64,000 nucleotides of DNA from G001797105 sp964528155 (GTDB lineage Bacteria > Chloroflexota > Anaerolineae > Anaerolineales > E44-bin32). Positions 26,172 to 35,540 of this stretch are shown here, piece after piece. The notes under the pieces were generated by a model. That model was not told the DNA's origin. It did no database searches and saw only the letters and a list, made by a program, of their open reading frames with translations. Where the stretch lies: the NCBI GenBank assembly GCA_964528155.1, contig CAZGRL010000013.1, positions 1-64,000 of the forward strand, given 5' to 3'. The position numbers and the translations under genes were made by a program. Each line of letters starts with the position of its first letter. Position 1 is the first letter of the stretch.

Positions 26172-26714
26172 TCACCGAAAGCCGCGGCCGGTCGGCTTCG
26201 CCATCAGGAAGTCGTTTTGACGATCGTCGCCCAACTGGAACGGCTGATTTCCCACTATCTTGAATCCCCACTTCTCATAGAAGGCGATCGCCCTTTCGTT
26301 GCGTTCCCACACGTCAAGCCAGAGCGTGTCGTGCCCGTTCTCGACCGCCAGGTCCAGACACTTCTGCATGAGCCTCGGTCCGACCCCCTGTCCGATCCAT
26401 TCCTTCACTGAGTAGAATCGCACGATTTCCATCGGATGTGAGCCGGGGACAGCGGACGGGGCTGGCCCGGACCTTAGCCGCGCGTAGCCAACCGGCTCAG
26501 TGGATACTTCTGCCACCAAGAACCAATTGCTCGGATCCTTCAATTCCAAGGCCTGAATCGGTTCCCCAAAGGACTTCACGAAGTATTTTGCCATATCCTC
26601 GGGAGTGTTAGCCGGGCCAAAAGTGTCGCGGAACGTCTGCTCTCCGATCTCGGCCAGGAGCATCGCATCGGAAGGACCCGCCATGCGTATCTGAATGCTT
26701 GGGTGATCCTGCAT
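26172..26714 (-). CDS. GNAT-family N-acetyltransferase
   Basis: 180 residues from ATG 26714. IQIRMAGPSDAMLLAEIGEQTFRDTFG at the N-terminus and the CoA loop VRFYSVKEWIGQGVGPRLMQ, then ENGHDTLWLDVWERNERAIAFYEKWGF. This is the layout of PaiA/YuaI-like acetyltransferases, some of which act on polyamines. The substrate here is unproven. Starts upstream of 26714 are rejected because that stretch overlaps the DinB gene's 3' end. Confidence 0.85.
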   Translation of the reverse strand: MQDHPSIQIRMAGPSDAMLLAEIGEQTFRDTFGPANTPEDMAKYFVKSFGEPIQALELKDPSNWFLVAEVSTEPVGYARLRSGPAPSAVPGSHPMEIVRFYSVKEWIGQGVGPRLMQKCLDLAVENGHDTLWLDVWERNERAIAFYEKWGFKIVGNQPFQLGDDRQNDFLMAKPTGRGFR

Positions 26715-26775
26715 TGGCCAGTCTCCATCTGACAACGATCCGACCACTGCCGTAGGAAACCCGGTCGGGCGGGTC

Positions 26776-27291
26776 TCAATCTGCTTGTTCGGGTCTGTAG
26801 GGAGCCTCACCGTCGATATCCCCGACGAAATCCGGGAGTCCGACATGTCCCAACGACTGCCGGATCGCCATGTTCTCACCAGTGTGATACCAGTAGTGGT
26901 AGATCACCCGCAAGAGCAGGGAACCGAAGATGTATGGACTGGGCTTGCCCTGTCGCACAACGTTTGCGGTCAGATCGACGCTCGTGCATGAATCCAGCCA
27001 TGGATCGGCTGCGACGGTGATCGTCCGCCAGGCTGTCAGCATCTCGTTCAGAGACGGGGTACTTGCCGGAGCTCCATATGCGAATCTCTCATTGACCTCG
27101 GGGAAGGGCAGTTCTCCTTGCGCGCAGTACAGGAAGTACTTCTGCTCTTGCCACGCGAGATGTCCCACGTTCCAACTTATGCAATTCATCGGCAGCAGAC
27201 GTCGGCGAGCGTCATCTTCCGACAATCCCTGGAGTCCCCGCTCGAACTCCGAGCGGGTGAACCGCAGTTGGTCTACGAGTGGGTGAATCAT
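26776..27291 (-). CDS. DinB-family protein
   Basis: 171 residues. HPLVDQLRFTRSEFERGLQGLSEDDARRRL, ISWNVGHLAWQEQKYFL (first His) and IYHYWYHTGENMAIRQSLGH (C-terminal His pair) define a DinB_2-type four-helix bundle. The acidic C-terminus reads FVGDIDGEAPYRPEQ. Third DinB-type gene in the window, after 4399 and 12173. Function unknown. Confidence 0.82.
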   Translation of the reverse strand: MIHPLVDQLRFTRSEFERGLQGLSEDDARRRLLPMNCISWNVGHLAWQEQKYFLYCAQGELPFPEVNERFAYGAPASTPSLNEMLTAWRTITVAADPWLDSCTSVDLTANVVRQGKPSPYIFGSLLLRVIYHYWYHTGENMAIRQSLGHVGLPDFVGDIDGEAPYRPEQAD

Positions 27292-27381
27292 ATTTCCTCC
27301 GGAAGGTTCGACCTTTCAGAGATGTAAACGCTCTCGCATCGGCAGGCATCCAGACCGGGCTGAGGTCGCCGAGAACACGCC

Positions 27382-28134
27382 TCATGGTAGATGCAGCGTC
27401 CATACGTTTGGTTCGACGTACATCCCCCTGTCCTGACTGCGGTCGATTCGTATCGGCGCAAGGGCGCCCGGCACGACATATTCGCCGTCGTCGGAGAAGC
27501 GCATCCCTGTCCAGGCTTCCCACTCGGCGATGGTGCCGATGACATGCATTGCCCGTTGACAGACTTTCACGATTCTCCCACCCTGGCGAGCGTGCACCCG
27601 CAACCACGGATCAAATGGCAAGCCCGAATCATCCGTCCATCGGATGTAGTTTTCCATCGGTGTGAGCGGATAGCGGTCCTTCAGACTCGGACGCACCGGC
27701 GCAATCAGTTGGCTCAAACCCTTCTGCCGGGCGAGCGTCAGCATCTCCTTCAGCATCATCGTGCTCAGTCCGCGGCCCTGATGCTGCGGATGGATGGAAA
27801 TCTGGATGGCGCACAAGACCTTCGGGGCATCCTCTTCGACTCGGTCGCGAGCGCTCTGGATCAGCGCCCAATCCCAGCCTTCATCCGGAAGCTCCTCGAC
27901 CGGTCTGTCCCAGGCCAGCGGGACGCTGTTGGCGAGGCTGACGACGTGTTTCCCGTCTTCGCCGAGAAACGCGAACTGATACTCCCCGAACTCCTCGAAC
28001 AGGCCATCCCAATGCTCGTTGGCGGTCCGGTCGTGCATCATGAACTCGGGCCAGACGGCTTCGCTCACGGGCGAGATCAACTCGCGATAGTCGGTTCGGG
28101 TGAGGGGCGAGATTCGAGTGAGATCGGTGGACAT
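27382..28134 (-). CDS. Large GNAT-type acetyltransferase
   Basis: 250 residues. The GNAT core is central: CAIQISIHPQHQGRGLSTMM (CoA loop Q-x-x-G-x-G variant), then LTLARQKGLSQLIAPVRPS. A C-terminal extension (WLRVHARQGGRIVKVCQRAM, EWEAWTGMRF) matches a group of uncharacterised 240-260 residue acetyltransferases. Cytoplasmic; acceptor unknown. Confidence 0.78.
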   Translation of the reverse strand: MSTDLTRISPLTRTDYRELISPVSEAVWPEFMMHDRTANEHWDGLFEEFGEYQFAFLGEDGKHVVSLANSVPLAWDRPVEELPDEGWDWALIQSARDRVEEDAPKVLCAIQISIHPQHQGRGLSTMMLKEMLTLARQKGLSQLIAPVRPSLKDRYPLTPMENYIRWTDDSGLPFDPWLRVHARQGGRIVKVCQRAMHVIGTIAEWEAWTGMRFSDDGEYVVPGALAPIRIDRSQDRGMYVEPNVWTLHLP

Positions 28135-28232
28135 GACTGAGCTCTCCCGGTGTAGGCCCGCACGTATGGAGTGCCATCGACTTCAGCCCATTCAATGGAG
28201 CGAGAGGCCTGCGACATGCATCCTGCGGCCGA

Positions 28233-28658
28233 CTATTCGGTCACTTTGTCGGAGGGGCCTCTGATTTTCTTCAGTTGACCGCGCCGTTTCTTTTCCTCGA
28301 GCCGCTTCTCCCTGGAGGCCGCGGTCGGTTTCGTCGGCCTGCGGGACCTGGGCCGGCTCCACGCCTTCTTGATCAAGTCATCCAGCCGGCGGAGCGCGTC
28401 CTCACGATTCCTTTCTTGAGTGCGGAACCGGCGAGCCTCGATCACCAGAACCCCGGCGTCTGTGACCTTCCGTCCGGCTGCCGTCTTCAGACGCTCAATG
28501 ACTTCTTCCGGGATGGACGTCGACGCCTGCAAATCCCATCGGAGCCGGACCCCGGTTGAGACCTTGTTCACATTCTGTCCGCCGGGTCCGGGAGAGCGGA
28601 AAAACTCGAATTCGATCTCTCCGGAGCGATCCAGCGCCTCGGCCGAGACGCGTTTCAT
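28233..28658 (-). CDS. arfB: Alternative ribosome-rescue peptidyl-tRNA hydrolase
   Basis: 141 residues. FRSPGPGGQNVNKVSTGV carries the catalytic GGQ motif (residues 26-28) of class-I release factors. There is no codon-recognition domain. Instead it has a basic tail (RPRSRRPTKPTAASREKRLE, then EEKKRRGQLKKIRG), which in ArfB/YaeJ enters the mRNA channel of stalled ribosomes. It hydrolyses peptidyl-tRNA on non-stop complexes. Length and domain order are normal for the family. Confidence 0.93.
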   Translation of the reverse strand: MKRVSAEALDRSGEIEFEFFRSPGPGGQNVNKVSTGVRLRWDLQASTSIPEEVIERLKTAAGRKVTDAGVLVIEARRFRTQERNREDALRRLDDLIKKAWSRPRSRRPTKPTAASREKRLEEKKRRGQLKKIRGPSDKVTE

Positions 28659-29018
28659 TGCATTGCCATCCTTCTCAGAGCCTGGAAACGGGCTCTCACA
28701 GGCACATGTTCACATGATGGGGGCGGAGGGACCTTGCGATAACGACGCGACAGACTGCCTCCCCAGCGACGATCCCCGGTTCCCACTCGAGTTACCAGTC
28801 CACGATGACGTCCTGCCGTTCGACGAGACCTGGAGGCGGACCATCCTCAAGATCGGCGCGTCATCCTACGGCCTGTAAGTGTACGCGAACGTTGGGATCC
28901 GATCCGTCTGTGTAAACCCGGGGCTGCAGCATGCGTCGCGGCCGGAGAATTCGTCCTCGCGCCTTCGTCTGCCTCGATGACAGACCATGCGGCGAAGCCC
29001 GGTATCGGCGCCTGCGTG
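28659..29018. other. Intergenic stretch without a supported gene
   Basis: About 360 bases between arfB and the pentapeptide-repeat gene. I see no ORF with convincing composition, no clear hairpin and no repeat relation to the array further right. Confidence 0.35.
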
Positions 29019-29627
29019 TCAAGCGGAATCGACCATCTCGATGTCCATGCTGTAGAGAAGCGAGAGCGCTTCAGGGAGCGAGAACTTTGCCCGGTAGATC
29101 TTGTTCTGGGCCGGATCGATGCGATAGTTGCGGGCGCGGCTGAAATCGGCCTGAGTGAGATCTGAGTTCTGAAAGATGCTCTCGGCGAGATCGGTGTCGA
29201 CAAATGACGCTCGGCTCAGGTCGGCTTCTCGAAAGTCGACATCGGCGGCCGTGCATCGCACAAGTTGAAGTTCACGCAAGCTGAGGCCGATGAAGGTCGA
29301 GTGGCTGATCACGCAATCGGCGAAAGTGATCCGTTCGCCGCCGCCGAGCCGGGGCCAGTCGGCTCTGGTCCAATCAACTCCCATCACGCGCGTGTCCTTG
29401 AATGCAACACCTGCGAAAGTGCAATCCGGGAACTGCACCATGGTGAGATCACACCCGTCGAAACTGCAGTCCGTGAAGCGACAGGCCTCGAAGATGGTTT
29501 CGGAGAAGTCGCATCGGATGAAAGTCGACTCGATGAATTCCGCAGCGGCGATTCGTTCGCCGGTCAGAGTCCCCTTCTCGAACTTACGATTGATGTAGTG
29601 AGCAGCAGACCGGATGTCGGCAGGCAA
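29019..29627 (-). CDS. Pentapeptide-repeat protein, Qnr/McbG-like
   Basis: 202 residues. Tandem A(D/N)LXX-type pentapeptides run from about residue 35 (FIRCDFSETIFEACRFTDCS, DGCDLTMVQFPDCTFAGVAF) and resume after a short break (VDFREADLSRASFVDTDLAE, SIFQNSDLTQADFSRA). A C-terminal segment (KIYRAKFSLPEALSLLYSMD) resembles the dimer end of Qnr proteins. Such right-handed beta-helices mimic DNA and can protect gyrase from quinolones or microcin B17. Whether this one does so is untested. Confidence 0.75.
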   Translation of the reverse strand: MPADIRSAAHYINRKFEKGTLTGERIAAAEFIESTFIRCDFSETIFEACRFTDCSFDGCDLTMVQFPDCTFAGVAFKDTRVMGVDWTRADWPRLGGGERITFADCVISHSTFIGLSLRELQLVRCTAADVDFREADLSRASFVDTDLAESIFQNSDLTQADFSRARNYRIDPAQNKIYRAKFSLPEALSLLYSMDIEMVDSA

Positions 29628-29718
29628 TGTCGCATAACCTCCGCGGGATTCGAGTGAGGCCGGGGCCTAAGACGACTTGCAATGGTGTTGTTCGATGCGC
29701 AGCCCGGAGGCGGTGTGC

Positions 29719-30786
29719 CTAAGGCAAAGGGTTCCACAGCATGGACAACGCCAGCGCCAAAGCCGCCAGGGCCGCTCCGGCGATGGCGAAGGCCACGCTG
29801 ATCTCAAGGGTTTCGTGTTTGGTGATCAGATATGTAGGAAGAGAGCGGAATACTTCGTTCAACTCGTCGGCGCTCGTGGGGCCGTAGTATTTCCCGCCGG
29901 TCTCGTCGGCGATCTGCTGTAGTGTGGCTTCATCGATCCCACGCCTGAAGCCTCCACCACCTCCACCTCCTCCGAAGAAGGGCCTCCCCGAAAGCGGGTC
30001 GCTGCCCTGGAAACGTTGTCCGCAGAAGGGCAGAAACTCGCTCCCATGCTCCGTACCGAAACCGATTGTGTACACGCGCACTCCACGAGCCGCTGCTTGC
30101 TGCGCGGCCTGCAGGGGAGGGGCGCCGTCATTGCTAGCCCCGTCAGTGAGCAGCACGATGACAGCCGGGGCGTAGGCGCCCCTGGCCACAGGGGTCGGGA
30201 TGATCTCGCTCGATCCCTGGCCGATGCTCGGCGCCACGCTGGGGTCGATCTCTGCGATTGCATCCAGTCCCTTGAGGATCGCGCTCCCGACGGCAGTCCG
30301 TCGACCGACGACGATGCTTTCGATCGCATCTTGCAGCAGTTCTTGATCATCCGTCGGGGCCTGGATCAATTCCGCCGTTCGGGCGAAGGCGACAACCCCT
30401 ATTCGAGTGCTGCTCTTCTGACGGCCGATGAATGACAATGCCGCGGCCTTGGCCGCTTCCAGTCGGTTCGGAGGTATGTCCGTCGAGCACATGCTCCTCG
30501 AAACATCGAGTGCCAGGATGACTGTGGCCTGCCCTCCGGGCACGCTCACAACGGTCACCGGTCGCGCCAGGGCAACGATCAGGCTCGCCAATCCCAGCAG
30601 GAGCAAAGCGAAGGGGAGGTGACGCCTGAGCAGCGATGAGGGCGGCAGCGCTTCCTGTACGAGAGAGAGGCTTGAATAGCGAATCGTGAACCGCCGGCGT
30701 CGCCGCAGGATCCATACGTATCCCGCAATGAGCAGGGGGATAAATGCCAACATTAGCACAAATCCCGGCCATAGTAGATCCATCAC
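29719..30786 (-). CDS. VWA-domain membrane protein (BatA/BatB-like)
   Basis: 355 residues: two N-terminal membrane helices (about 8-26 and 58-76), a von Willebrand A domain with MIDAS motif LALDVSRSMC (D94-x-S96-x-S98) and the conserved VVLLTDGASNDG-like strand, a Gly-rich loop (six glycines near residue 275) and a C-terminal helix. Last gene of the MoxR-DUF58-VWA-VWA operon. These systems are thought to combine a MoxR ATPase chaperone with surface VWA proteins, for example Bat aerotolerance or metal insertion. The target here is unknown. Confidence 0.87.
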   Translation of the reverse strand: MMDLLWPGFVLMLAFIPLLIAGYVWILRRRRRFTIRYSSLSLVQEALPPSSLLRRHLPFALLLLGLASLIVALARPVTVVSVPGGQATVILALDVSRSMCSTDIPPNRLEAAKAAALSFIGRQKSSTRIGVVAFARTAELIQAPTDDQELLQDAIESIVVGRRTAVGSAILKGLDAIAEIDPSVAPSIGQGSSEIIPTPVARGAYAPAVIVLLTDGASNDGAPPLQAAQQAAARGVRVYTIGFGTEHGSEFLPFCGQRFQGSDPLSGRPFFGGGGGGGGFRRGIDEATLQQIADETGGKYYGPTSADELNEVFRSLPTYLITKHETLEISVAFAIAGAALAALALALSMLWNPLP

Positions 30787-30822
30787 CGACCTCCGTTCAA
30801 CCCTGTCACCACCCCACCGACA

Positions 30823-31830
30823 TCATGGAACTCGGCCGTACCACGTCAAAGAGATGATCCCGGCGATCAGCAAGACCAGTGCACCGGCGCCGGCGAACAG
30901 CGATGTAACTTCCGTCTTCTCGGACTTGATCGTCAGTCTTGTAGCCAGATCTCGGTAGATCGCCTCCAGGTCCCCCTGGTCCTCTGCCCCATAGTACGCG
31001 CCGCCCGTGAGATCGGCGATCTGCTGAAGCAGCTGACCGTCCAGTTGCGTATGTACGCTGAAGCCGTTGATCTCGAGCGTAGTGCCGGAGGGGCTGCCTA
31101 GACCAACCGTGTAGATTCGCACGCCACGGTCGGCAGCAGTCTGGGCCGCAGCAAGAGGGTCCGGATCCTCGTTGTTCTCACCGTCCGTGAGCAGGACGAT
31201 GGCGGCCGGAGCGTGGTATCCCTGAGGAACTGCAGTCGGCGTCTCGGTAGGAGCGGGAGTGAGATTGCTATAGATCAGAGGCGCCTGTCCCTGACCTGAC
31301 TCAATGACGTTGAGCGACATGTAAATGCCGTTCGCCAGCGACGTGCCCAGTTGGGGCGCAAGGCGATTGATCGCGCCCAGCACGGCCTCTTCATCGTTGG
31401 TGGGCACCTGCACAGAGAAGCCACTGTCGCTGAAAGCCACCACCCCGACGTCGACGCTTGGAGGTTGTGCCCCGACGAAGTCCCGAGCGGCCGTCTTGGC
31501 TGCCTCGATGCGGGTGGGCTGGACGTCATCAGCGGCCATGCTTCCGGAGACGTCGAATGCCAGGATGACTGTGCCAACCTGCCGCGGCAGACTCACCGCC
31601 ATCTGCGGGCGCGCTGCCGAGACCATCAAGATCGTCAGGCCGAGCAGGAACAGAGCGGGTGGGAGGTGACGACGCGCCCCTGATGGGCCGATCGCGCCCG
31701 GTCTATCCAGGCCGAGCTCGCCATACGTCGCCGCGATCCGACATCGTCGACGCAGGAGTCTTCCGTACAGTAACACCAGCAACGGGATCGAGGTCAGTGT
31801 GAGGAGCATCATAGGCCAGGCGAAGGTCAT
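30823..31830 (-). CDS. VWA-domain membrane protein (BatA/BatB-like)
   Basis: 335 residues, paralogous to the next gene downstream. Helices at about 5-22 and 57-73, VWA domain with LAFDVSGSMAA (D93-x-S95-x-S97), IVLLTDGENNEDPDPLAAAQ, and a C-terminal transmembrane helix (SLFAGAGALVLLIAGIISL). It begins 12 bases after the DUF58 gene and ends 36 bases before the second VWA gene, so all four form one transcript. Confidence 0.88.
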   Translation of the reverse strand: MTFAWPMMLLTLTSIPLLVLLYGRLLRRRCRIAATYGELGLDRPGAIGPSGARRHLPPALFLLGLTILMVSAARPQMAVSLPRQVGTVILAFDVSGSMAADDVQPTRIEAAKTAARDFVGAQPPSVDVGVVAFSDSGFSVQVPTNDEEAVLGAINRLAPQLGTSLANGIYMSLNVIESGQGQAPLIYSNLTPAPTETPTAVPQGYHAPAAIVLLTDGENNEDPDPLAAAQTAADRGVRIYTVGLGSPSGTTLEINGFSVHTQLDGQLLQQIADLTGGAYYGAEDQGDLEAIYRDLATRLTIKSEKTEVTSLFAGAGALVLLIAGIISLTWYGRVP

Positions 31831-31842
31831 CGGTGCGATCTT

Positions 31843-32736
31843 TCAGTGCCTGCGCTGTCGTCGGAGCGCGGCAAACCTAACGATGGCGCGTACCATGTCT
31901 TCTTCGGTCGACAGCGAGAGCGCTTCGACGCCGGCGCGTTTGAAAGCAGAGCTGATGCTCGCCTCGCGCCGTCGCGCCGCATCCCGAAATCGCTCGCGAA
32001 AGCGCCTGTCGCCAGTGTCCACGTACATTTGTGCTCCGGTCTCCGAGTCTTCCATCAGAATCGGTCCGACGTCGGGAAGCTCTGCCTCCCGGCGGTCCCA
32101 AAGACGGATCGCCAGGACCTCGTGCCTGCGGTTGAGCAAGTTCAACGGTCGTTCCCAGCCGGGAACGGAAATGAAATCCGAGATGACGAAGATCTGCGAC
32201 CGCCTCTTGATCGAGTGTATCCCGGCCTCGAGCATCGGTGACAGATCGGTGAACGGCGCGCCTTTCACAAGGGGCTGCTTGAGGAGATCGTTGACAAGCC
32301 GCAAGACATGGATCCGGCCGCCGCGGGCCGGGAGGGTATGCTCAACCCCATCGTTGTAGAACATGGCGCCGACGCGATTCCCGTGGCGGGTCAACAACCT
32401 GGCGAAGGTCGCCACGAAGTCGATCAAAACCGACCGCTTGAGTTTGCCGACCGTTCCGAAATCGACCGAAGGACTGAGGTCGAGCAGAAACCAGGCCGAG
32501 ATCTCTCTGTCCTCGACGTACTGGCGAACGAAAGGCGTGTTCATTCGTGCCGTGACGTTCCAGTCGATGTAGCGGATATCGTCCTCGGGCTGGTATTCGC
32601 GCAGGTCGGCGAAGTCCAGCCCATAGCCGTAGAACAGGCTGCGATAGTCGCCCTGAAGCAACCCGTCCAGTCGGCGGATGACCTTCCAATCGAGGCGATG
32701 CAGGATGCGCTCAGCCGCGGATGTCGAGGCTTGCAT
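31843..32736 (-). CDS. DUF58-domain protein
   Basis: 297 residues from ATG 32736, overlapping the end of the MoxR gene by 26 bases. DUF58 signature near the N-terminus: LLQGDYRSLFYGYGLDFADL, then REYQPEDDIRYIDWNVTARM. A degenerate VWA-like fold follows (SAWFLLDLSPSVDFG). Always associated with MoxR ATPases; its biochemical role is not established. Soluble, with no membrane segments seen. Confidence 0.9.
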   Translation of the reverse strand: MQASTSAAERILHRLDWKVIRRLDGLLQGDYRSLFYGYGLDFADLREYQPEDDIRYIDWNVTARMNTPFVRQYVEDREISAWFLLDLSPSVDFGTVGKLKRSVLIDFVATFARLLTRHGNRVGAMFYNDGVEHTLPARGGRIHVLRLVNDLLKQPLVKGAPFTDLSPMLEAGIHSIKRRSQIFVISDFISVPGWERPLNLLNRRHEVLAIRLWDRREAELPDVGPILMEDSETGAQMYVDTGDRRFRERFRDAARRREASISSAFKRAGVEALSLSTEEDMVRAIVRFAALRRQRRH

Positions 32737-33724
32737 GCTCATGCATCGGCACCACAGGCAGTGGGATGCGCTGGAGGAGCTTCCCCAGCAAGTCATCCGC
32801 CGAAACGTCGTCCGAGAGCGCCTCGTAGGACAGAACGAGGCGGTGACGCAGGATGTCGAGGGCCATATCGAGCACATCCTGCGGAAGCGCATAGTCGCGT
32901 CCTCTCAGGAGAGCCAGGGCCCGAGCGGTCAAGATGAGATTGATCGAAGCACGTGGACTGGCGCCGAAGAGGATGTAGTGATCCAGATCGGCCAGCCCGA
33001 CCTGGCCAGGTTGACGGGTCGCGGTGACGATCTGCACCGCATACTCCATCAGGGCGGGGTCGACGTACACACGATCCGTCTCGCGTTGCAGCCCAAGGAG
33101 TCGATCGGTGGTCAACACCGCCTGCACAGCCTGGAGCGCGCCCGTCATCCGTTCTACGATGACGAATTCCTCCATGGCGTCGGGGTATCCGACCAGCACT
33201 TTGAGCATGAACCGGTCAACCTGGGCTTCCGGCAGAGGGTAGGTGCCCTCGGTCTCGATGGGATTCTGGGTCGCCAGGACGAGGAATGGATCGGGAACAG
33301 GGAATGTCTCACGCCCGATGGTCACCTGGTGCTCCTGCATGACTTCCAGCAGTGCGCTCTGGACCTTCGCAGGCGCTCGATTGATCTCATCGGCGAGGAG
33401 CAGGTTGGTGAAGACCGGTCCGAGCGAGATGTTGAACTCGCCCGTCTTCTGATTGTAGATGCGCGTTCCAACGAGATCTGCCGGGACCAGGTCCGGGGTG
33501 AACTGGATGCGCTTGAACTCGCAGCCTGTGGCCTCGGCCAGGGTCTTGATCGCCATGGTTTTGGCCAATCCAGGTACACCTTCGACCAGAATGTGTCCGC
33601 GCGCCAGCAAGGCGACAATCATCCTCTCCAGGAGGTGATCCTGGCCGACGATGATCTTCTTCACCTCGTAGAGCACACGCTCCGTCGGCCTCCCTTTCTC
33701 CTTGCCTTGTTCCTCAGTCATCAT
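32711..33724 (-). CDS. MoxR-family AAA+ ATPase
   Basis: 337 residues. Walker A GVPGLAKT (49-56), Walker B LLLADEINR (about 108-116), sensor-1 LATQNP, and arginine-finger segment LPEAQVDRF. It belongs to the MRP/MoxR helix-2-insert clade: cytoplasmic hexameric chaperones that mature partner proteins, here presumably the VWA proteins encoded downstream. First gene of the operon. Confidence 0.93.
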   Translation of the reverse strand: MMTEEQGKEKGRPTERVLYEVKKIIVGQDHLLERMIVALLARGHILVEGVPGLAKTMAIKTLAEATGCEFKRIQFTPDLVPADLVGTRIYNQKTGEFNISLGPVFTNLLLADEINRAPAKVQSALLEVMQEHQVTIGRETFPVPDPFLVLATQNPIETEGTYPLPEAQVDRFMLKVLVGYPDAMEEFVIVERMTGALQAVQAVLTTDRLLGLQRETDRVYVDPALMEYAVQIVTATRQPGQVGLADLDHYILFGASPRASINLILTARALALLRGRDYALPQDVLDMALDILRHRLVLSYEALSDDVSADDLLGKLLQRIPLPVVPMHEHASLDIRG

Positions 33725-33817
33725 CTGCTCCTTCCGTCGATGCGTCCTGAGTGAGCCAGACGCGGCCGTGGAATAGCCACAGTCCGCATGTGTTGAGTCA
33801 GCTGCTTTCTCGGCCGA

Positions 33818-34648
33818 TCAATACGGTGGCAGGCCTGCCACCGCGCCGGCGACGCTGATCGGAACGGCAAATCCAATGCCGATGAATACTTCTTGCTCAA
33901 CCGGGTTGAGGATTCCGGTGACGATGCCGATCACCTGTCCATTGCGATTGAGAAGCGGGCCGCCGGAGTTGCCCGGGTTTACGGCGGCATCGAATTGAAT
34001 CAGCCCCTGTAGCCTTCGGCCGCTGCCCTCAGCCTCGAACGAGCGGTTGAACCCGGAGATCACGCCGGCGCTCATCGAACTGTAAAGCCCGAAAGGATTA
34101 CCGACGGCGAACGCCTCATCCCCCACACGCGAGGCATTCGGATTCCCGAGGATCGCCGGCCACAGCTCGGCCGGAGGCTGCAGCGCGCGCAAGACGGCGA
34201 TGTCGTTGTCCGGCTGCTGCGTGATCACCTGGGCGCTGGATTGCGTGCCGTCCGCAAATGTGACTTGGACCTGGGTCGCATCGGCCACAACATGCAGGCT
34301 GGTCAGGATATCGCCAACCGCATCGATCACGACTCCGGTGCCCAACCCGAAGTCGCCGTCTTGTTGGCTGCCCTCGGACTGTGTCTGTATAAGGACGATC
34401 GAAGGACGAATCGCCTGATAGACCCGCGATGAGAAGTTCGGCGCCGGTGTGGCTGAAGCCATGGCCTGAGCGACAGCTTCGTTGATGTCTTTCGGAGTGA
34501 GGGCAGGCGCTGAAGGAACCAGATGCCCGTACAACCAGAGCGCGAGGAAGGTTGCGAGTACGCCGGTGGCGAAAGGCGCGGCGATCCGCACGCGTCGTCC
34601 CAGGCGCCGTATCCACGCAATGGATTGTGAAGGAGACGGGTTATCCAT
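33818..34648 (-). CDS. Membrane-anchored trypsin-like serine protease (HtrA-like, no PDZ)
   Basis: 276 residues: one N-terminal membrane helix (about 23-40), a short linker and an S1C-type protease domain with triad H119 (TSLHVVADA), D149 (DNDIAVLRA) and S228 (GNSGGPLL). No PDZ domain follows the catalytic domain, unlike DegP/DegS. The active site faces the outside of the cytoplasmic membrane. Role is probably protein quality control or regulated cleavage of envelope proteins. Confidence 0.88.
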   Translation of the reverse strand: MDNPSPSQSIAWIRRLGRRVRIAAPFATGVLATFLALWLYGHLVPSAPALTPKDINEAVAQAMASATPAPNFSSRVYQAIRPSIVLIQTQSEGSQQDGDFGLGTGVVIDAVGDILTSLHVVADATQVQVTFADGTQSSAQVITQQPDNDIAVLRALQPPAELWPAILGNPNASRVGDEAFAVGNPFGLYSSMSAGVISGFNRSFEAEGSGRRLQGLIQFDAAVNPGNSGGPLLNRNGQVIGIVTGILNPVEQEVFIGIGFAVPISVAGAVAGLPPY

Positions 34649-35026
34649 TCTCTAACCCGGGCGACAGAAAAGACAATGTGTTTACTGGTCGAATTCTAGT
34701 TCGCTGGACGATGCGGATCCCTCACCGCGATCCGCGCCGGGCACAACTATAACATTGTTTGGCGGGTGGATTATGTAGATTGGCCACAAGCGTCGCCCGG
34801 CCGAGTACTTGCCGGACGGGAAACCACAAGCGGCCTTATGTAAGGCTCAGTGTGGCAGTCGGCGTCGGCCGATCAGCGACTCACGAGCAGCCGTCAAGCT
34901 CAACAATCTGAAGCCGCTCCGCCAATCGGACTCTGCTGGGATACGGCCTCGGGGTCGCACAGCCAGTACGGCCGGCGTAAGGACCCGGATTAGGTTCGCC
35001 GCGAAGACCGCCGGACGGAGCCCGGC
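34649..35026. other. Intergenic region upstream of the protease gene
   Basis: About 380 bases with no convincing ORF. An AT-rich island (34670-34790, including AACTATAACATTG) probably holds the protease promoter. The rest is GC-rich and shows no repeat I can name. Confidence 0.35.
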
Positions 35027-35404
35027 TCACCCGCCGGGCGGGGCGGCGATGGCTGCTTGGACGTCGGCAAGGGTCACGAGATCGACATTGCTCAGACACG
35101 AAGACGACAGGCTGACGTCCTGCAGGACCCAACGATGATGCGCCAGACCGATGTTGCCCGCCTGGGCGATGCCGGGATCAAACCCGAGCCACCCATCCGA
35201 CGTCCGGGCAAGCACTTCAAACGTTTCGCCTGCCGAGATTGTTCCGAAGGGCGCTGATGTCCAGTCTGGGAGGCGATAGGCGGCAACATTGACGTTGGCC
35301 GTGAATATGCATGGCCCGAGGCCAGCCGGAAGCGTGCAGCTCTGAAGCAGCAGCCCGACGACCAATGCACTCAAGACACCAATCCAGATCTTCCTACCGG
35401 TCAT
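35027..35404 (-). CDS. Secreted lipoprotein with SH3-like region
   Basis: 125 residues from ATG 35404 (GGAGGGTGATC immediately upstream). Lipobox LLQSC (C23) after a hydrophobic signal. The mature part resembles bacterial SH3 modules: FTANVNVAAYRLPDWTSAPF, ISAGETFEVLARTSDGWLGF. Such domains bind peptidoglycan or peptides outside the cell. No catalytic site is seen. Confidence 0.7.
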   Translation of the reverse strand: MTGRKIWIGVLSALVVGLLLQSCTLPAGLGPCIFTANVNVAAYRLPDWTSAPFGTISAGETFEVLARTSDGWLGFDPGIAQAGNIGLAHHRWVLQDVSLSSSCLSNVDLVTLADVQAAIAAPPGG

Positions 35405-35540
35405 GATCACCCTCCGTATGGCGAAGTTCGAATTGAGAATGCTTCTCGAGCTCAGGTCTCTTGTCCGGACACCCTCCTTGTGACGACCTCGATCGGATTC
35501 CGGGCACAGACTTCCACGTGCGACCGCGCTGGGCGTTCGC

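Noticed and set aside
32678..33754. Plus-strand open frame of 358 codons
   Set aside because: Antisense to the MoxR ATPase, whose Walker motifs are intact on the minus strand.
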